64,000 nt of DNA from Endomychus coccineus. Taxonomy: Eukaryota; Arthropoda; Insecta; Coleoptera; Endomychidae. The position numbers and the translations under genes were made by a program. The stretch covers positions 181,071,411-181,135,410 of the forward strand of contig OY294068.1 of the NCBI GenBank assembly GCA_958510875.1, given 5' to 3'. The notes below the pieces were generated by a model, which was not told the origin of the DNA, did not search any database, and saw only the letters and a list, made by a program, of their open reading frames with translations. Below, in pieces: positions 1 through 11,490 of the stretch (position 1 is its first letter; each line of letters begins with the position of its first letter).

Positions 1-1087
1 CTATTATAAGTAAATAATAATTATCAGATAATACAACGTTAAAGAATGGAAAAATAGGTAGTAAAACAATCCAAAAACAAAAATTATTGAAGTAGTAAGT
101 GAATATGGTTACTTATTTGTTAAATATTTCCAGATCTACAAGGATTTTGAAACGGTCAACAGTTAATGATTCAATATACGAGGGCAAGGAGAAAAGTTCC
201 GGAAAAATAAAACAGATGACGCGACAACCGAAAATCTCATGTGACATATGTGATGTACCATCATTAACCAGAACGCATTAAAATTTTCAGACTGATATGT
301 CATTCAGCTTGAAGATTTTTGTAAACATGGGAAAAAGTTAATTTCACGTCTTGATTAAACATTATTCCTTGCGTGGTAAAAACATTACGCAAACCAAAAC
401 ATCGCTTGTCAAACAGTATGTGAACTCCTCACCATCAATTGGAACGATTCACAAGTGGATGAAGGATTTTCGTTGTGGTAGTATGACCACAGAGGACGTC
501 CAACTGAGGTCACAACGCCAAAAATCGTCGATATGAGCCATGGTATGATTTATTGGACGATCGGAGAGTTGAAGTATCAAGATTGCTGAGGCTATCTCAA
601 CCGAATGGTATGGAACATTTTGCATACATTTTTGAATATGAGAAGGCTATCTGCTAGATGGGTGCCAAATTAACTCTCTTTTAACAACATGCGCGAACTT
701 ATGACAACTTCAAACGAGTTTTTGGCGATGTTCAAGCGCGTTAAGAAGGACTTTTTGCGCAATTTCGTAACTGAGGACTACACACGGATTCATCACAACA
801 CACCAGTGATCAAAGAACAGTCTTAACAGTGAACTTGTCCAGCGAAAGTGGGTTTATCGGCCGACAAAAGTCATGGCGGCAGTTTTTTGGGGTGCATGCG
901 GTATCGTCCACATCGATTACCTTGAAAAGGGCAAAACGATCACCGGCGTATATTATGCAGAGCTGGATCGATTTGACGTGACTTGAAGCGAGAGCGGCCG
1001 CATTTGACAAAGAAAAAAGTGCTCTTCCACCAGGACAACGCACCGGCTCACAGGTCTTCAGTCGCAATGGCACAATTAAGTTTTGAC

Positions 1088-2510
1088 CAGTGGCGGCTCC
1101 TCGAAGGAGGCTAAGGAGGCTCAGCCTCCTCACCAATTTATCTTAATGATCATTTTCCATTTTATTTCCTGTTTCTCTGATAATTCTAAAAATTTTACAA
1201 TTAATTCCCCGTTCTCAGTAGTTATTTTTAATCTGGCAACAGTGGCCAGAGGCTAGATTCTCTATATATCTCAAACGCTAAATACGTGTGGTCAACACAG
1301 TTGCCCTTTTTTCCAACCAGTCCAATTGCCAAATAGGGTAAAACAGCGGATATGGCCACACTCTCTGTTGACTAGCTTCTCGTTCGCATTCGGTCGGTCG
1401 TATGAAATACGATGCGACACGTGCTCCGTCAGTTATTGTTTTTGTTTCGCGACGCGAACTAAGGTTAAGTTATAATTTATCTGTTCGGTGAGTTATTTAA
1501 CGTTAAAATGAGTAGTGATTTAGTTGCTGACTTCTTAGGGAATCCATTTAGTGAATTAACATATGACAGAAAAGTGTTTTTTTTTTAATAAACGGCCTTT
1601 ACCAGATTTGAAAGGATTAGTGATGACAGGTATGTTTCAAAATCGAAATACACAATAAATTATATTGCTTGCTATTTACATCTGTTAGAACTTCATGTTG
1701 GGGGCACTCGGGTTATGATGATTTGAAAAATTCAGCTCGTGGTATAGACAGAGATGAAAAATCGCAGGAACACATTACATCGAGTATTAAGTTCGAATAG
1801 AAGATTTTTCGAATCTTTTTCAAAAGAGTTGCCCAATACACTTTTAGATAACTTAGTTCTAAAATATAAATTTTTTGATAAAATAGCACTGCACAATGAA
1901 TTATGGGTTATATACTCGGATAAAGATATTCTCGGCCAGTACGACATTCACGCCGATATGATAAAATATATAATAGACAATGATTTGCAACAAGTTTAAC
2001 CTCAGTTTTATAAACTACTTTCTTTGACAGTCACCATTCCTGTCAGGTCGGCATCGGTGGAGAGATCATTTTCTACTCTCAAACGAATTAAAACTTACAT
2101 GCGAAATACAATGGGCCAAAATCGTTTATACAATGTTAGTTTGATATCTATTGAAAAAGATTCAGTAAAACACTTAAAACAAAATGATACATTTTATGAT
2201 AATATTATTGATCATTTTTCGCAAACTTAAGACCGTAGAATTCCGTTAATATGTAAAAAAAGTTAATAAAAATAATTTAAAAAAACGGAATAGGAAAAAT
2301 TTCAAAAAAAAAGAAAAAATATCAATAATTTTTTGCCAAGAGAAACTCTACACCTCCACGTTGGTTCTTGCTTGGCAACAATTAATTTTGTCACTGAAGT
2401 AGCTGGTACGGTCGCTGTGCAAAGGTTAAATTTATTGGCTGAATAGTATATTTTTACAAAAACGTTTTATGTCCAGCCTCCTCTCTTAAAAAGTTCACGA
2501 GCCGCCACTG
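1088..2510 (+). mobile_element. hAT-superfamily transposon inserted in the mariner, with intact target duplication
   Basis: Terminal inverted repeats CAGTGGCGGCTC (1088-1099) and GAGCCGCCACTG (2499-2510) are perfect over 12 bases. The flanking octamers GTTTTGAC at 1080-1087 and 2511-2518 are identical, the classic 8-bp hAT target duplication. The 1423-bp element keeps only the C-terminal part of a transposase, so it is an internal-deletion derivative. It sits in the mariner transposase just after the second-Asp block (QDNAPAHR), so it is younger than the mariner. Confidence 0.92.
1754..2230 (+). pseudogene. hAT transposase C-terminal fragment (dimerisation domain)
   Basis: Two short open segments, 1754-1999 and 2024-2230, are separated by a stop and a frame change. 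The second contains TIPVRSASVERSFSTLKRIK followed by YMRNTM and NRLYNVSLISIEKD. This is the conserved C-terminal hAT dimerisation motif of the ZMYM1-like/TTF-type hAT group. The first segment has the preceding helical region (LPNTLLDNLVLKYKFFDKIAL and the residues after it are typical). N-terminal zinc finger and catalytic portions are missing, consistent with a non-autonomous deletion derivative. Confidence 0.75.
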
Positions 2511-2803
2511 GTTTTGACCCCCTGCGATTTTTATGTATTTACAAACTTGAAAGAGATTTGGCTCCAACGATGAGGTCATCGCTAAAACAAACGCCTATTT
2601 TGGAGAATTGGTGAAATCGGATTACTGGGAAGGAATCGAAAAATTAGAAAAACGTTGGGCAAAGTGTATCGGGGGCTATATGGAGATTATGTTGAGAAAT
2701 AAAATGAGTTTTGACTAAATAAATCATTTCTTGTTTCGTTTTTCAGGACTTTTCACCTTGTCCTCGTATATTGAATTTGTTCTCAGTTTGAAGGAAGTTA
2801 TAT

Positions 2804-3548
2804 TAGTCCAGTCAATAAAGCGGGGAAATAAGAAGTTTCTTATAGGAAGCTGGATCAAAACATTTTTTTTTTGCATTACCTTCTATGAGTCCTCTAGATC
2901 ATTCGTGACTAGCAAGAGAAGTGACTGCCCCCCCCCCCAACAAACCTCAAAACTCAAAATTAACCCATTTCTCACCCCCCATTTAAAAAAAAATGCAAAA
3001 TATAGCAAAAGTGAAAATTAGAGACTGAAAATGCCCCTAGTAGAAATAGAAATGCAGGAAAAATTCGGAAAACTGTGAAAAATCTGGTATGAGAAAATTT
3101 CAGATTTAGGCGATATTAGCATGTTGCAAGTCATTATATCGGTTTTTCGGATTGCTGATCACGAATCTGCTATCAGTTTTCCAGAAAATCAACCTGGAGA
3201 GTAAATAATTGGACAATTTTGATTGAATATTTTTTTTGATAATGTAATCAGAGCAAGGAAATCAGATAGCAGTTTCGTGATCAGCGACCCAGAAAACCTA
3301 CTAGGGGGCATTTTCAGTCATTAATTTTCACTTTTGTTATATTTTGCAATTTTCTTAAAAATGGTAGGTGAGAAAGGGGTTAATTTTGAGTTTTGGGGGT
3401 GTTGGGGGGGGGGGCTAGTCACTTCGCTTGCTAGTCACGAATGACCTAGAGGACTCATAGAAGGTAATGCAAAAAAATTTTTTTTAATCCATCTTCCTAT
3501 AAGAAACTATTTTATTTGGTCGATTTCCCCGCTTTATTGACTGGACTA
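2804..3548. mobile_element. foldback element A (TAGTCCAG ends)
   Basis: The sequence is a large imperfect palindrome. It begins TAGTCCAGTCAATAAAGCGG at 2804 and ends with the complement at 3529-3548, and the arms can be followed inward for more than 200 bases, including a poly-C run near 2930 paired with a poly-G run near 3405. There is no protein-coding potential. TA flanks the GTCCAG core on both sides, and TAT also flanks the longer TAGTCCAG definition, so the target duplication is TA or a 3-mer. It shares its ends with foldback elements at 23642-25277 and 56736-57308. Confidence 0.85.
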
Positions 3549-4827
3549 TATATATAGAATAAGAGAAAAATATTAATAGAACATTAAAGTTTCTAATATG
3601 GGTGAATAACACTCGAATGTATGTTAGAAACTATGACATTATCTACCTAGTTATTGCGTTCTATGTTCTACTACCTTATAATAACCAACTTATAGACAAT
3701 ACATTCAAATAATTCGATGAAATCAAAAAGTTTCACTTATCCGTTAGTAATCAATAAATTCCATAATAGGTTTTTTTAATTTCCAATAAAACCTGTTTAT
3801 AGATGCAAGAAAAAGCTGAAACACCGATGTCGACAAATCTGGAATTTACAAAATTGATTGTGAGTCATGTTCAAAACTAGAAGGAACATTTTGACTCGTT
3901 ATAAAGAACATTTGCTCATATAAAGAATAATTGCCCGAACATATTTTGAATATAGGTCTCCAAAAAGTTTATCACTCTTGAAACACAGTAATAATATAGA
4001 TAATAATTACCCAGATAAATATCTAGGTAATTCAGAAGGAATGGAAATGTATAAGCAAAGAGGCAGTTTATAAAATACAGATTTATCTCCAGCGGAGTGT
4101 AAATAGTATTTAAATAGGTACATTTTTTCCTAATTTAGTTCACTCTAATGATGGCTACTTGGTAGCTGAAACGTCCTTAGTATTTTAATAGTATTTTCAG
4201 TGGATTATCTTGTACTTATTAATGTTGGTTTATGTTTCCACCCCCTTACCGATGGTTTTCAGAAACGTCCAGTTTTCTTCATGATGCTTGTCCCCTAGTT
4301 TCCTAGTCATAATTCAAAAAATTTAATAAAAATTTGTGAATCGAATCAAATTAATTCCTACATGAAATCCCCGCTTCTCCACTCAATATCGATAATTTAA
4401 CAGAGCACCGTTTCTATGTCACGTTCATGTCATTATTCCGGAAAACAGAATTAGTGCCGTATATCGGTTTAATACGATTATTTTATATCGGACAGCCCCG
4501 TTGTTATAACATATATGTTCGATTATAAATTCAGTGCCACAAAGCTTGATTGGAACTGATCAATACCCTCCGGCATAAAATCTAATTATATTTCGTAATA
4601 AAAAGTTTGCAGAATTAGTATTGCAATTTCCATTTTGCAAAAACTTATGTTCGCAGAAATTAATAATCCAAAATTGCAATGCGCGACTGAAACCATACTC
4701 TTCATTAGAGACATAATCGATTATTCCATATTTCAATAATGAATATTGAAATTTTATGTTTCTATTTAACGATAACGCACAGCAATTACTTTCAATTTTA
4801 TTAGGTAGAATATGTATCTATAATCTA
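3549..4827. other. gene-free AT-rich stretch
   Basis: I see no coding sequence or RNA gene here. The only recognisable item is one copy of a short dispersed repeat at 4143-4207. An ACAGTGTGTCCA motif at 4829 resembles the ends of insect inverted-repeat elements, but no partner was found. Confidence 0.5.
4143..4207 (+). repeat. short dispersed repeat, copy 1
   Basis: Contains ACTTGGTAGCTGAAACGTCC followed by TTAGTATTTTAATAGTATTTTCAGTGGATTA. The same motif recurs at 17671-17733 (minus), 19317-19372, 52495-52600 (both strands) and 54975-55032. It has no coding potential and looks like a short non-autonomous element. Confidence 0.7.
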
Positions 4828-4859
4828 CAGTGTGTCCAAATATCGGAAAAGGTAATAGA

Positions 4860-5935
4860 TACAGTTTTGGTAAAATTGGGGAAAAGTTACGGTAGCCAAA
4901 GGGCGAAGGAGGCCGTTGCATCCTTTTGGTCATACAGGAGAGCCTTTGCAAGCACATGGGTTCTATGGCGGTGTTTTCTGCACTGGATCAATGCGGCTAT
5001 GATTCGTCCAATCATAACCTATGCAGCCGTTGTGTGGTGGCCAGTGACAGAGGAGAGGGCTCACCGATTTGCCTGCATGGGGATAAGTGGCTATGAGAAA
5101 AGGCCCACACTAGAGTTCTGGAGGTTCTGGTGGGGCTTGTTCCGCTATAACTCCACATAAAAACATTGGCTGCAGATACTGGGTATCGGCTTGCTGGTCT
5201 GAGCCAGTGGGTCAATTTGTCCGTCCAGACGATCTTTTTCCAGGCCGAGGTCTGTGCAATTAACCTGGGACTAAACTACCAAGGTAGGCGGATTATCATC
5301 TGCACCGACAGCCAAGCGGATTTGGGCATACTTCGCGCCTATATAATGATTTCTAGGCTTGTTTGAGAGACTCAGCTGAAGTATTCAGAATGAAAAAACT
5401 TCAGCTAGTATGGCTACTCGCCCACTCCGTCGAGAAAGGGAACGAAGTGACCGATGAATTGGCCGAACGGGGTTCCCTTAGATCCCCCTAGATACCCATC
5501 GATCCAACGATTGGAATCTCATCGACCAGCAGGCTCCAAGCCCTCAGAAAGCTACTGGATAGACATTTGGCGACCTGCTCCCTATATGAGGCAAGCAAAA
5601 CTTCACATTGCGGACTCGCCCAAATGCTCCAAAACCATTCTCTCTAGGAGCAGAAAAGGCATCAAACTGGTGACAGGACTTGTTTCAGGCCACTGCTATC
5701 TGGAGAGACATCGGCACTTGATGGATATCGTTGATGACTAAGGATTTGATGGATGTGGATGAAACTCATATCCTAGTCGAATGTCCAGCACTAGATTCTC
5801 TTAGGCTACAATACCTCAGCAGGGCATACATGCAGCTTGAGAACATAAGAGACATCAGTCCATGCAGAATTCTAGAATTAGGCGCTGCCTCAAGAATTCT
5901 AGTATTGGGCGTTGCCTCAGGCTGGTTGAACTGAA
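4860..5935 (+). pseudogene. LINE reverse transcriptase/RNase H relic (Jockey/R1-like)
   Basis: Translated pieces in several frames match the C-terminal half of insect LINE ORF2. Around 4930-5045 is the post-RT region, with RRAFASTWVLWR and IRPIITYAAVVWWPVTEERA. Around 5240-5340 is an RNase H-like segment with FFQAEVCAINLGL and IIICTDSQADLGIL. Around 5660-5860 is the terminal region, with TGLVSGHCYLERH, then ETHILVECPALDSLRLQYLS. Frames change repeatedly and stops are present, so it is dead. A LINE relic at 49735-50830 preserves the same region better, on the other strand. Confidence 0.72.
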
Positions 5936-6010
5936 GTTTGTTCCAAGGGGCACACAATATACCCAGGACTTGTCCGCCACCGCTTTGGTTGATTGAGTGA
6001 TTGATTGACC

Positions 6011-7722
6011 CCAAGGGGCAATCATATAAGTGTATAGAATAACCAATATCATTTTTGATGTAATTTTGGAGTAGCCGAATGCATTGATATCCTACTTTAT
6101 TTGTTTCTAGTTTTACCGTCAGAGATGGAACAAAGTCGAAATGACCTTTTATAAAATACGGCTCTGTTATTTTTAATATAAATTTTTGACTTTTTCATCG
6201 TTATATAAGTAGACTTCCGGGGATTCCTAGACTTCAAAATTCTTGGCTGCAAGGTGAATTACACGTCGCAATAGCAAGATTGATTGTTCTGGTTTCTTTA
6301 GCGATATCTATTGTGTGAATATTCCACGTTACATGGTTCAGGGCCTTTGTTCCGGCGGCTGACGCTGCTCTGGTACTTGACCCAGACGTTGTGTGATCAT
6401 CTCTTGAGAAGTGAAATTTTCAAGATGTGTTTCCAAATGTTGAGAAGGTAGTATCCATGAGTCACGGTTAGAATTATTCTGGAATCTTGGAAGCCCAATT
6501 ACCAACTGTCAAAATGAAATATTCCGTATTCGAGGAAAATAGCGCGGACGGCATTTATTTGAATATATTGTTCAAATGAATTTGTCGCCCTAAATTATTA
6601 ACTAAATTAACTAACTATTAACTGTGCTGTAAAATTCACTCAGATTCAACTCAAATGTCATGATATCGAATCTGTTAAACAACTATTTCGCTGGTTAATT
6701 TATTAGCGAATATTGAGTTACGAAGAATATATCAAAGAATGGAGGAAAATATCACTAATATCTAACAAGAAAAGCACAAGAAAATGTGAATAAAGCTGCT
6801 AAGAATTGGACCTTTCAGATCTGTTGGGTATCGTGAGAACAACAAGAGAGGCAACCTGTACTTTCATGTTGTTCATAGTTCGAATTGTAGGTTTGGTAAT
6901 AATTTCATATCGTGCTACTGAATATATCCCCCATAACCTCAAAGTTAGTGACTGTAGAACTCACCTCACTAGCACCTGCACATTAGATTGCTAGACTCGG
7001 TTCAGGACACGCGGGGAAAGAATTCTAGGCAAATTTCCGATTTACATTTCAATTTGTATGAGAACAATTTCGCATCTTTAAAGAAAGCCATTTCGCAAAC
7101 TTCATAAAGGGTAGCTCGAACAAAAAATGAAGCAATTAAAATGGAAAACGTGGATGCTCCCAATTTAATTATTATTTAAATTTTATTTTATCGTAGAAGA
7201 AACTGCAACGGGAAAGAGTTGTCTAAAGTAGGTACTTTGTACGTGGAAATTCTTGTTAATTAGTTCAAAATATTTTCAAGTTCGTGATAAATGCCAATTT
7301 GTACCGTATTGTGTGTATTCATGAATAAGATACTTATATTGTGAAAATGTGGGTTTTTTTAAATACGGTTTCAATTAGAACACGATTTGGATCATTTATC
7401 AAGAATACTTCAAATAATTAATCGTAAACTGTATTTATTAGTAGAATTATCACGCAAATAGTTGCGTGCTACCCAGTTTCTAGTTCATAATTGTTTTTAA
7501 TCACCAAGAGTTTACCAAGTAGTATTAATTAATGAAATTGCTTATATCGAATTGGAAGTATCCATTCATTATCATTTCTCTTTTCTCTTATTCTCATCTC
7601 AGCTAAAATGCACTGTGATTCATAGAGAACTAATTCCCTCTCCGTAGGACCCGAAAATGAATTGCAAATGATTAGAAACATATAGAAGTGTGGAAAGACG
7701 TCCAATTACACTCTATGTCATT
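6011..7722. other. gene-free stretch
   Basis: Both strands show only short, unconvincing open frames. No RNA gene, tandem repeat or element ends were recognised. Confidence 0.45.
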
Positions 7723-8016
7723 ACTCATTACTAAAGGGCGGAATATATGCAAAGTGCATATATTTGCATATTTTGCATATTTTTACAAATTTCATAAAAA
7801 ATTGCATATTTCGGCAAAAATAAAATTTGTGTGCATATTTTTATGTTTTTCGTTTTATCAAAAGTTTAAGTGCGACCCTTGCAGATAATTGAAATAATTT
7901 AAAAGGTGGGTAGGTTTTATTATTATATGGTTTATGGACCCATTCCATTATTATAAGGTTTATTGCCGGCATTTATTGGATGTTTAGGAATTTCCAAGTA
8001 ATCAGCTAACCTAATT

Positions 8017-8241
8017 CACCGAACAGAAACAAGACAAGAAGGTTCACTTGAAGCTCCACCCCTAATGTTGTCTGTTTCGCTGGCACACTTGAATAATCCC
8101 TGGTGGTGCCAAGTCGTGTTCGGTGGTAGTAAGTATTGTCACCGAACAGAAACTGTTCGGTGCGCGGGGGTCTAGTTGGAATGCGGCGGACTTCAAAGTA
8201 CCGACGCCAAGTGAACCTTTTTGTCTTGTTTCTTTTCGGTG
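8017..8241. mobile_element. 225-bp MITE nested in the hAT element
   Basis: Starts CACCGAACAGAAACAAGACA and ends with the near complement (TGTCTTGTTTCTTTTCGGTG), with arms of about 33 bases. It is flanked by identical CCTAATT at 8010-8016 and 8242-8248, giving a 7-bp (possibly 8-bp degenerate) target duplication. A second palindromic version of the terminus (CACCGAACAGAAACTGTTCGGTG) lies inside near 8140-8162. There is no coding sequence. Confidence 0.85.
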
Positions 8242-8358
8242 CCTAATTGGAGAGCAAATGTGGTCTCTTCTTTTGTATTTATATTGTATAGTTTAGTTTG
8301 TCGATAGATTCCAGTGTGAACAGAGTGATTTCGAAAATATTCATTTCAAACGCCTAAA

Positions 8359-9817
8359 ATGCCGAAAGCCGCTTCGTGGATAAAAAATTTTCCTGAGTTG
8401 GAGTTTAGTGGGGATAAAGTGTTTTGCAAAGTTCGTGCCAAAATCATTGCTTGTGAAAAGAAGTTCCAAATTATCAACACTTGAAAACAGCTATGCATAA
8501 AGCTAAGTTGCAGAAAAATAAATCTGTGCCTGTTCAGCAGTGTGTGCAAACCGTATTTCAAAATGTCAAACCAAAGAGTGAAAAGGAGGTGTTTCATCAA
8601 GACTTATGCAAAGCTTTAGTCGCAGCAAATATACCTTTGAAGAAACTGCAAAATACACAATTCAAAGATTTTTTGCAAAAATATTGTAATCAAACATCCC
8701 TGACGAATCCACACTTAGAAAGAAGTATGTGCAAAGAGTATACGAAACTGTAATGGAAGAAATTAAAGTTTCACTGGGCGATGAACATTTTTATATTATG
8801 TTGATGAAAGCACAGACTCATGTGGTCGATATATCGCACATCTTATTATTGGAGAGCTTCAAGAAAATGAGCCAGGGAAGCCATATTTAATATCTTCTAA
8901 ACAGTTAGACAAAACAAATAATGTGACCGTAACTCGATTTATTCAGCAGTCTCTATGAAATTTTTTTTTACCAAATCCTGTTCCAGTAGAGAAGTTTTTA
9001 GTGTTTTTGTCTGACGCAGCGCCGTATATGGTTAAAGTAGGCCAAAACTTAAAAATATTTTATCCCAATATGGTACATGTCACTTGTCTTTTACATGGGA
9101 TAAACAGAGTTGCAGAAACTATTAGAATAGCATATCCCTTGGTGAACAAATTAATTTCAAATGTAAAGAAAGTGTTTTTGAAAGAACCTCTAAGAGTGCA
9201 GATCTATAGAGAGAAATTGCCAGGAGTTACCTCCAGAGCCCGTAATTACTCGATGGGGAACATGGATTAAGGCCGCGATATTCTACGCAGACCATTTTGA
9301 AGCCATTAAAGACATAGTTTTAGATTTAGGAGACAATTCACAGTGTGTAGTGCAAAGTCAAGCAGTATTCAAAAATGTAAATTTAGCTAAGGAACTTGTT
9401 TTTATTAAGGTTAATTTTAGTTTTATACCAGATATAATAACTTCGTTAGAAAGTAGGAATATGAGTTCAAGAGAATCAATTAATATTGTTGGAACTTTTT
9501 CCGACAAATACAAAAAAGTTCCCGGTGATGTAGGAAATCAAGTAAGAAGTAAACTCGAAGTTATTGTGGGAAAGAATGAAGGCTTCAAGTATTTAATGGA
9601 AGTGAAAAATATTTTTGATACTAAACCATCCAACGAAGTAACACCTTGGCCTTATAACTTACTACCCAAATTAAAATATTGCCAGATCACAACGGTAGAT
9701 GTTGAAAGATCTTCCTCTTTGTACAAACATATTTTTACAGACAGAAGGCAAACACTTTTATTGGAAAATTTTGAAAAATATATCGTTATAAATGCATTTT
9801 ATACTATTTCAGGTTAA
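8359..9817 (+). pseudogene. hAT transposase relic (CGGBP1-like)
   Basis: An ATG at 8359 opens a frame beginning MPKAASWIKNFPELEF, with a Cys-containing segment (VFCKVRAKIIACEKKF) resembling the N-terminal BED-type finger of CGGBP1-like proteins. A frameshift near 8464 moves the reading to 8481-8753 (HQDLCKALVAANIPLKKLQN) and another follows near 8710. The 9001-9270 frame has [17 protein letters not shown] and [17 protein letters not shown], the catalytic-core signature of this group. The 9350-9817 frame ends with VERSSSLYKHIFTDRRQTL, the hAT C-terminal region. Frameshifts and stops make it non-functional. Confidence 0.8.
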
Positions 9818-10052
9818 AAATTTTACCTATTATATTTTTCTTTTAATTTTACTTAAAATAAATAATTTTTGTAAGAGTCGGCGTTTCTTTATTTCCATTT
9901 TCCGTGTTATATTCAAGGCATATAATTGCATATTTTGACAAATAAATGCATATTGTTGCATATTTCAAAGAAAAACTACGCATATATATGCGCATATATA
10001 TGCGCATATTTTAACTGAATCTACGTGCATATATTCCGCCCTTTACTCATTA

Positions 10053-10560
10053 CATTGTGTGTTCATTAGGATTGACAATATATATTTTACAAGGATCAAT
10101 ACCACCTTCATTGTATTTTATGATTTTATTTCGGTTCTAAAATGTTTTTCGGTCAATTAAAACTCAGTTTTCACACAATCTCATGTAAAAAGCGACTTTT
10201 TTCTATTCTGTTTGGATGTTGGGTAGGGAAATTTCATCAAGATCGGTACTTGCTTGCTTTAAGGGGTGGTAAAGGCAATAAGGTAGTTTTTTCAAAATCT
10301 TTAGGTGCTACCACGAAATTCCACTCACTTAGTTAATATTTTCTTGGAACCATTTTGACCAAGATGCTAAATCTAAGCTTTACTCGATCAGAAAATTGGT
10401 TTGGGTATGTCGACGATACATCTATTGGGTATTTGGCAACATGGTCGTGAAAATCTGAGTAATTTTTATTTGATTCCCTTGAAAACAAAAACCTATTCTA
10501 TCATGGACGTTGAATTGAAAGGTTCAGTTAGCCGACAAGTAAACGGGCATACCCATCTTC
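10053..10560. other. gene-free stretch
   Basis: No convincing coding sequence or element ends. One short open frame at 10142-10336 has no recognisable features. Confidence 0.4.
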
Positions 10561-10564
10561 CTAC

Positions 10565-11490
10565 AGTCTTCTAGAGAGGTCAATAAATTCGTAAATGTGA
10601 CATCACCAATTAGATGAATATCTCTCTTCTGGATAGAATCTAAGAGTTTCAGCATATGCTGGTGAGCTGAATTTCAATCATGTCAACAGTACTACAAGAC
10701 AGGTCAGGTTTGTGCTTTCTAGATAATGAGCAGCTGCTGGGATGTAAAGTAGCTCTTGGCACGGAATAGAAAACCAAGTTTTTGTAAAGCGGTTATACAT
10801 TATTTTGTAGGAATAGTTGTACCTGACATCATCATATTATTGTGAGATCCGCCTTCGTTGGTATGGGGCATAAACAAAATGGGTGCAAAGAAAAATCCCT
10901 GTGGAACACCAGCGTTGATAGCCATTGTATCGGAGGAGACAACGTCAACCACCACATGGAGGAATATATATGACGGAAAACTCGATAGTTAATAATAAAG
11001 TTAAGGGCAAACCTTATAACGAAAGTTTACCAAGAAGGCCTTGGTACCAGACTAGATCAAAAGCCTTGAAGCCACTGTTGGAGATTCCACATATTTTTCA
11101 ATGGATGCCTGTCATATATGTGTTACGTAGGCGAGCAGGCTCTGTTGATATGTGGTAGTCCACAAGTTTGGAACTCTCTAGACATTGGATGAGTTCGACG
11201 ATAGTAGTACAATGGGGATATAATTATTAGGAAAGTTTTTTCTTTCCTTTGAATTGTTGGGTACTCTAGCTGTCTTTCAGCTGTGAGGAAACACACCAAG
11301 TTTATATGAAAAGATTTCTTGAGAATTATATGCGGCATCCGTCTTGTGCAATGACCAAAGACAGTATCAGGCATATGTTTATCGATGGTACCGGTAATAG
11401 GAGGATCCTTCTTTTGTTGGACTTTACTGAACGACATCAGGAAGGGCGGGCGGTTTATCTTCCTTATTGGAAGTAGACACTCATCCACTT
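10565..11490 (-). pseudogene. LINE reverse transcriptase relic, same family as 51240-52325
   Basis: Read on the minus strand, 11250-10565 contains decayed RT blocks: PIVLLSS near 11200, KAFDLVWYQGLLGKL near 11060-11020, DTMAINAGVPQG near 10920, then MMMSGTTIP near 10825, and the region that in the better copy reads KRAIRLIDDVTLT near 10610. DNA similarity to 51590-52260 is obvious by eye, for example the shared CTCTCTTCTGGATAGAATC. It has many stops and frameshifts and an internal deletion between the RT core and the MMMSGTTIP block. Confidence 0.75.

Larger units (their letters stand above)
351..2717 (+). pseudogene. mariner transposase relic
   Basis: Recognisable pieces run in order. Near 351-535 is the N-terminal helix-turn-helix region, with GKNITQTK followed by SIGTIHKWMKDFRCG and TTED. 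Near 690-790 is the region before the first catalytic Asp. Around 850-1075 is the central domain with KVMAAVFWGA, GIVHIDYLEKGKTITG and FHQDNAPAHR. After the hAT insertion, 2519-2717 encodes the C-terminal part in shifted frames (CDFYVF and GDYVEK-like residues). Several stop codons and frameshifts separate the blocks, so no protein can be made. In the family this enzyme cuts and pastes the element at TA sites using a DD34D triad. Confidence 0.85.
177..2768 (+). mobile_element. mariner-family DNA transposon, defective, split by a hAT insertion
   Basis: The ends are inverted repeats: the left end reads TACGAGGGCAAGGAGAAAAG and the right end is its near-exact complement (2749-2768). Both are flanked by TA, the target duplication of Tc1/mariner elements. 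Without the inserted hAT (1088-2510) and its extra target copy the element is about 1.16 kb, a little short of the usual 1.3 kb. Internal sequence encodes mariner transposase pieces in several frames. At least two more relics of the same family lie at 21030-22014 and 39740-40314. The element is dead: it has stop codons, frameshifts and an insertion. Confidence 0.9.
7731..10044 (+). mobile_element. hAT transposon, CGGBP1-like group, defective
   Basis: The ends are inverted repeats: AAAGGGCGGAATATATGCA near 7733 and the complement TGCATATATTCCGCCCTTT ending at 10044. The octamer ACTCATTA occurs at 7723-7730 and 10045-10052, an 8-bp target duplication as in hAT elements; two extra bases (CT) lie inside the left copy. 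Subterminal regions are crowded with TGCATAT motifs on both sides, which could be transposase binding sites. A broken transposase gene lies at 8359-9817, and a MITE is nested at 8017-8241. Confidence 0.88.

Noticed and set aside
2731..3021. 96-codon open frame over foldback A
   Set aside because: Starts in the mariner end and runs through the palindrome arm with a poly-C tract. Not a gene.
7741..7860. TGCATAT-rich tract as a simple satellite
   Set aside because: It is mirrored at the other end of the hAT element near 9920-10040, so it is subterminal sequence of that element.
11123..11488. Minus-strand 121-codon open frame as an independent gene
   Set aside because: It lies within the LINE relic 10565-11490 and gives no independent domain. 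It is best read as part of the decayed element.
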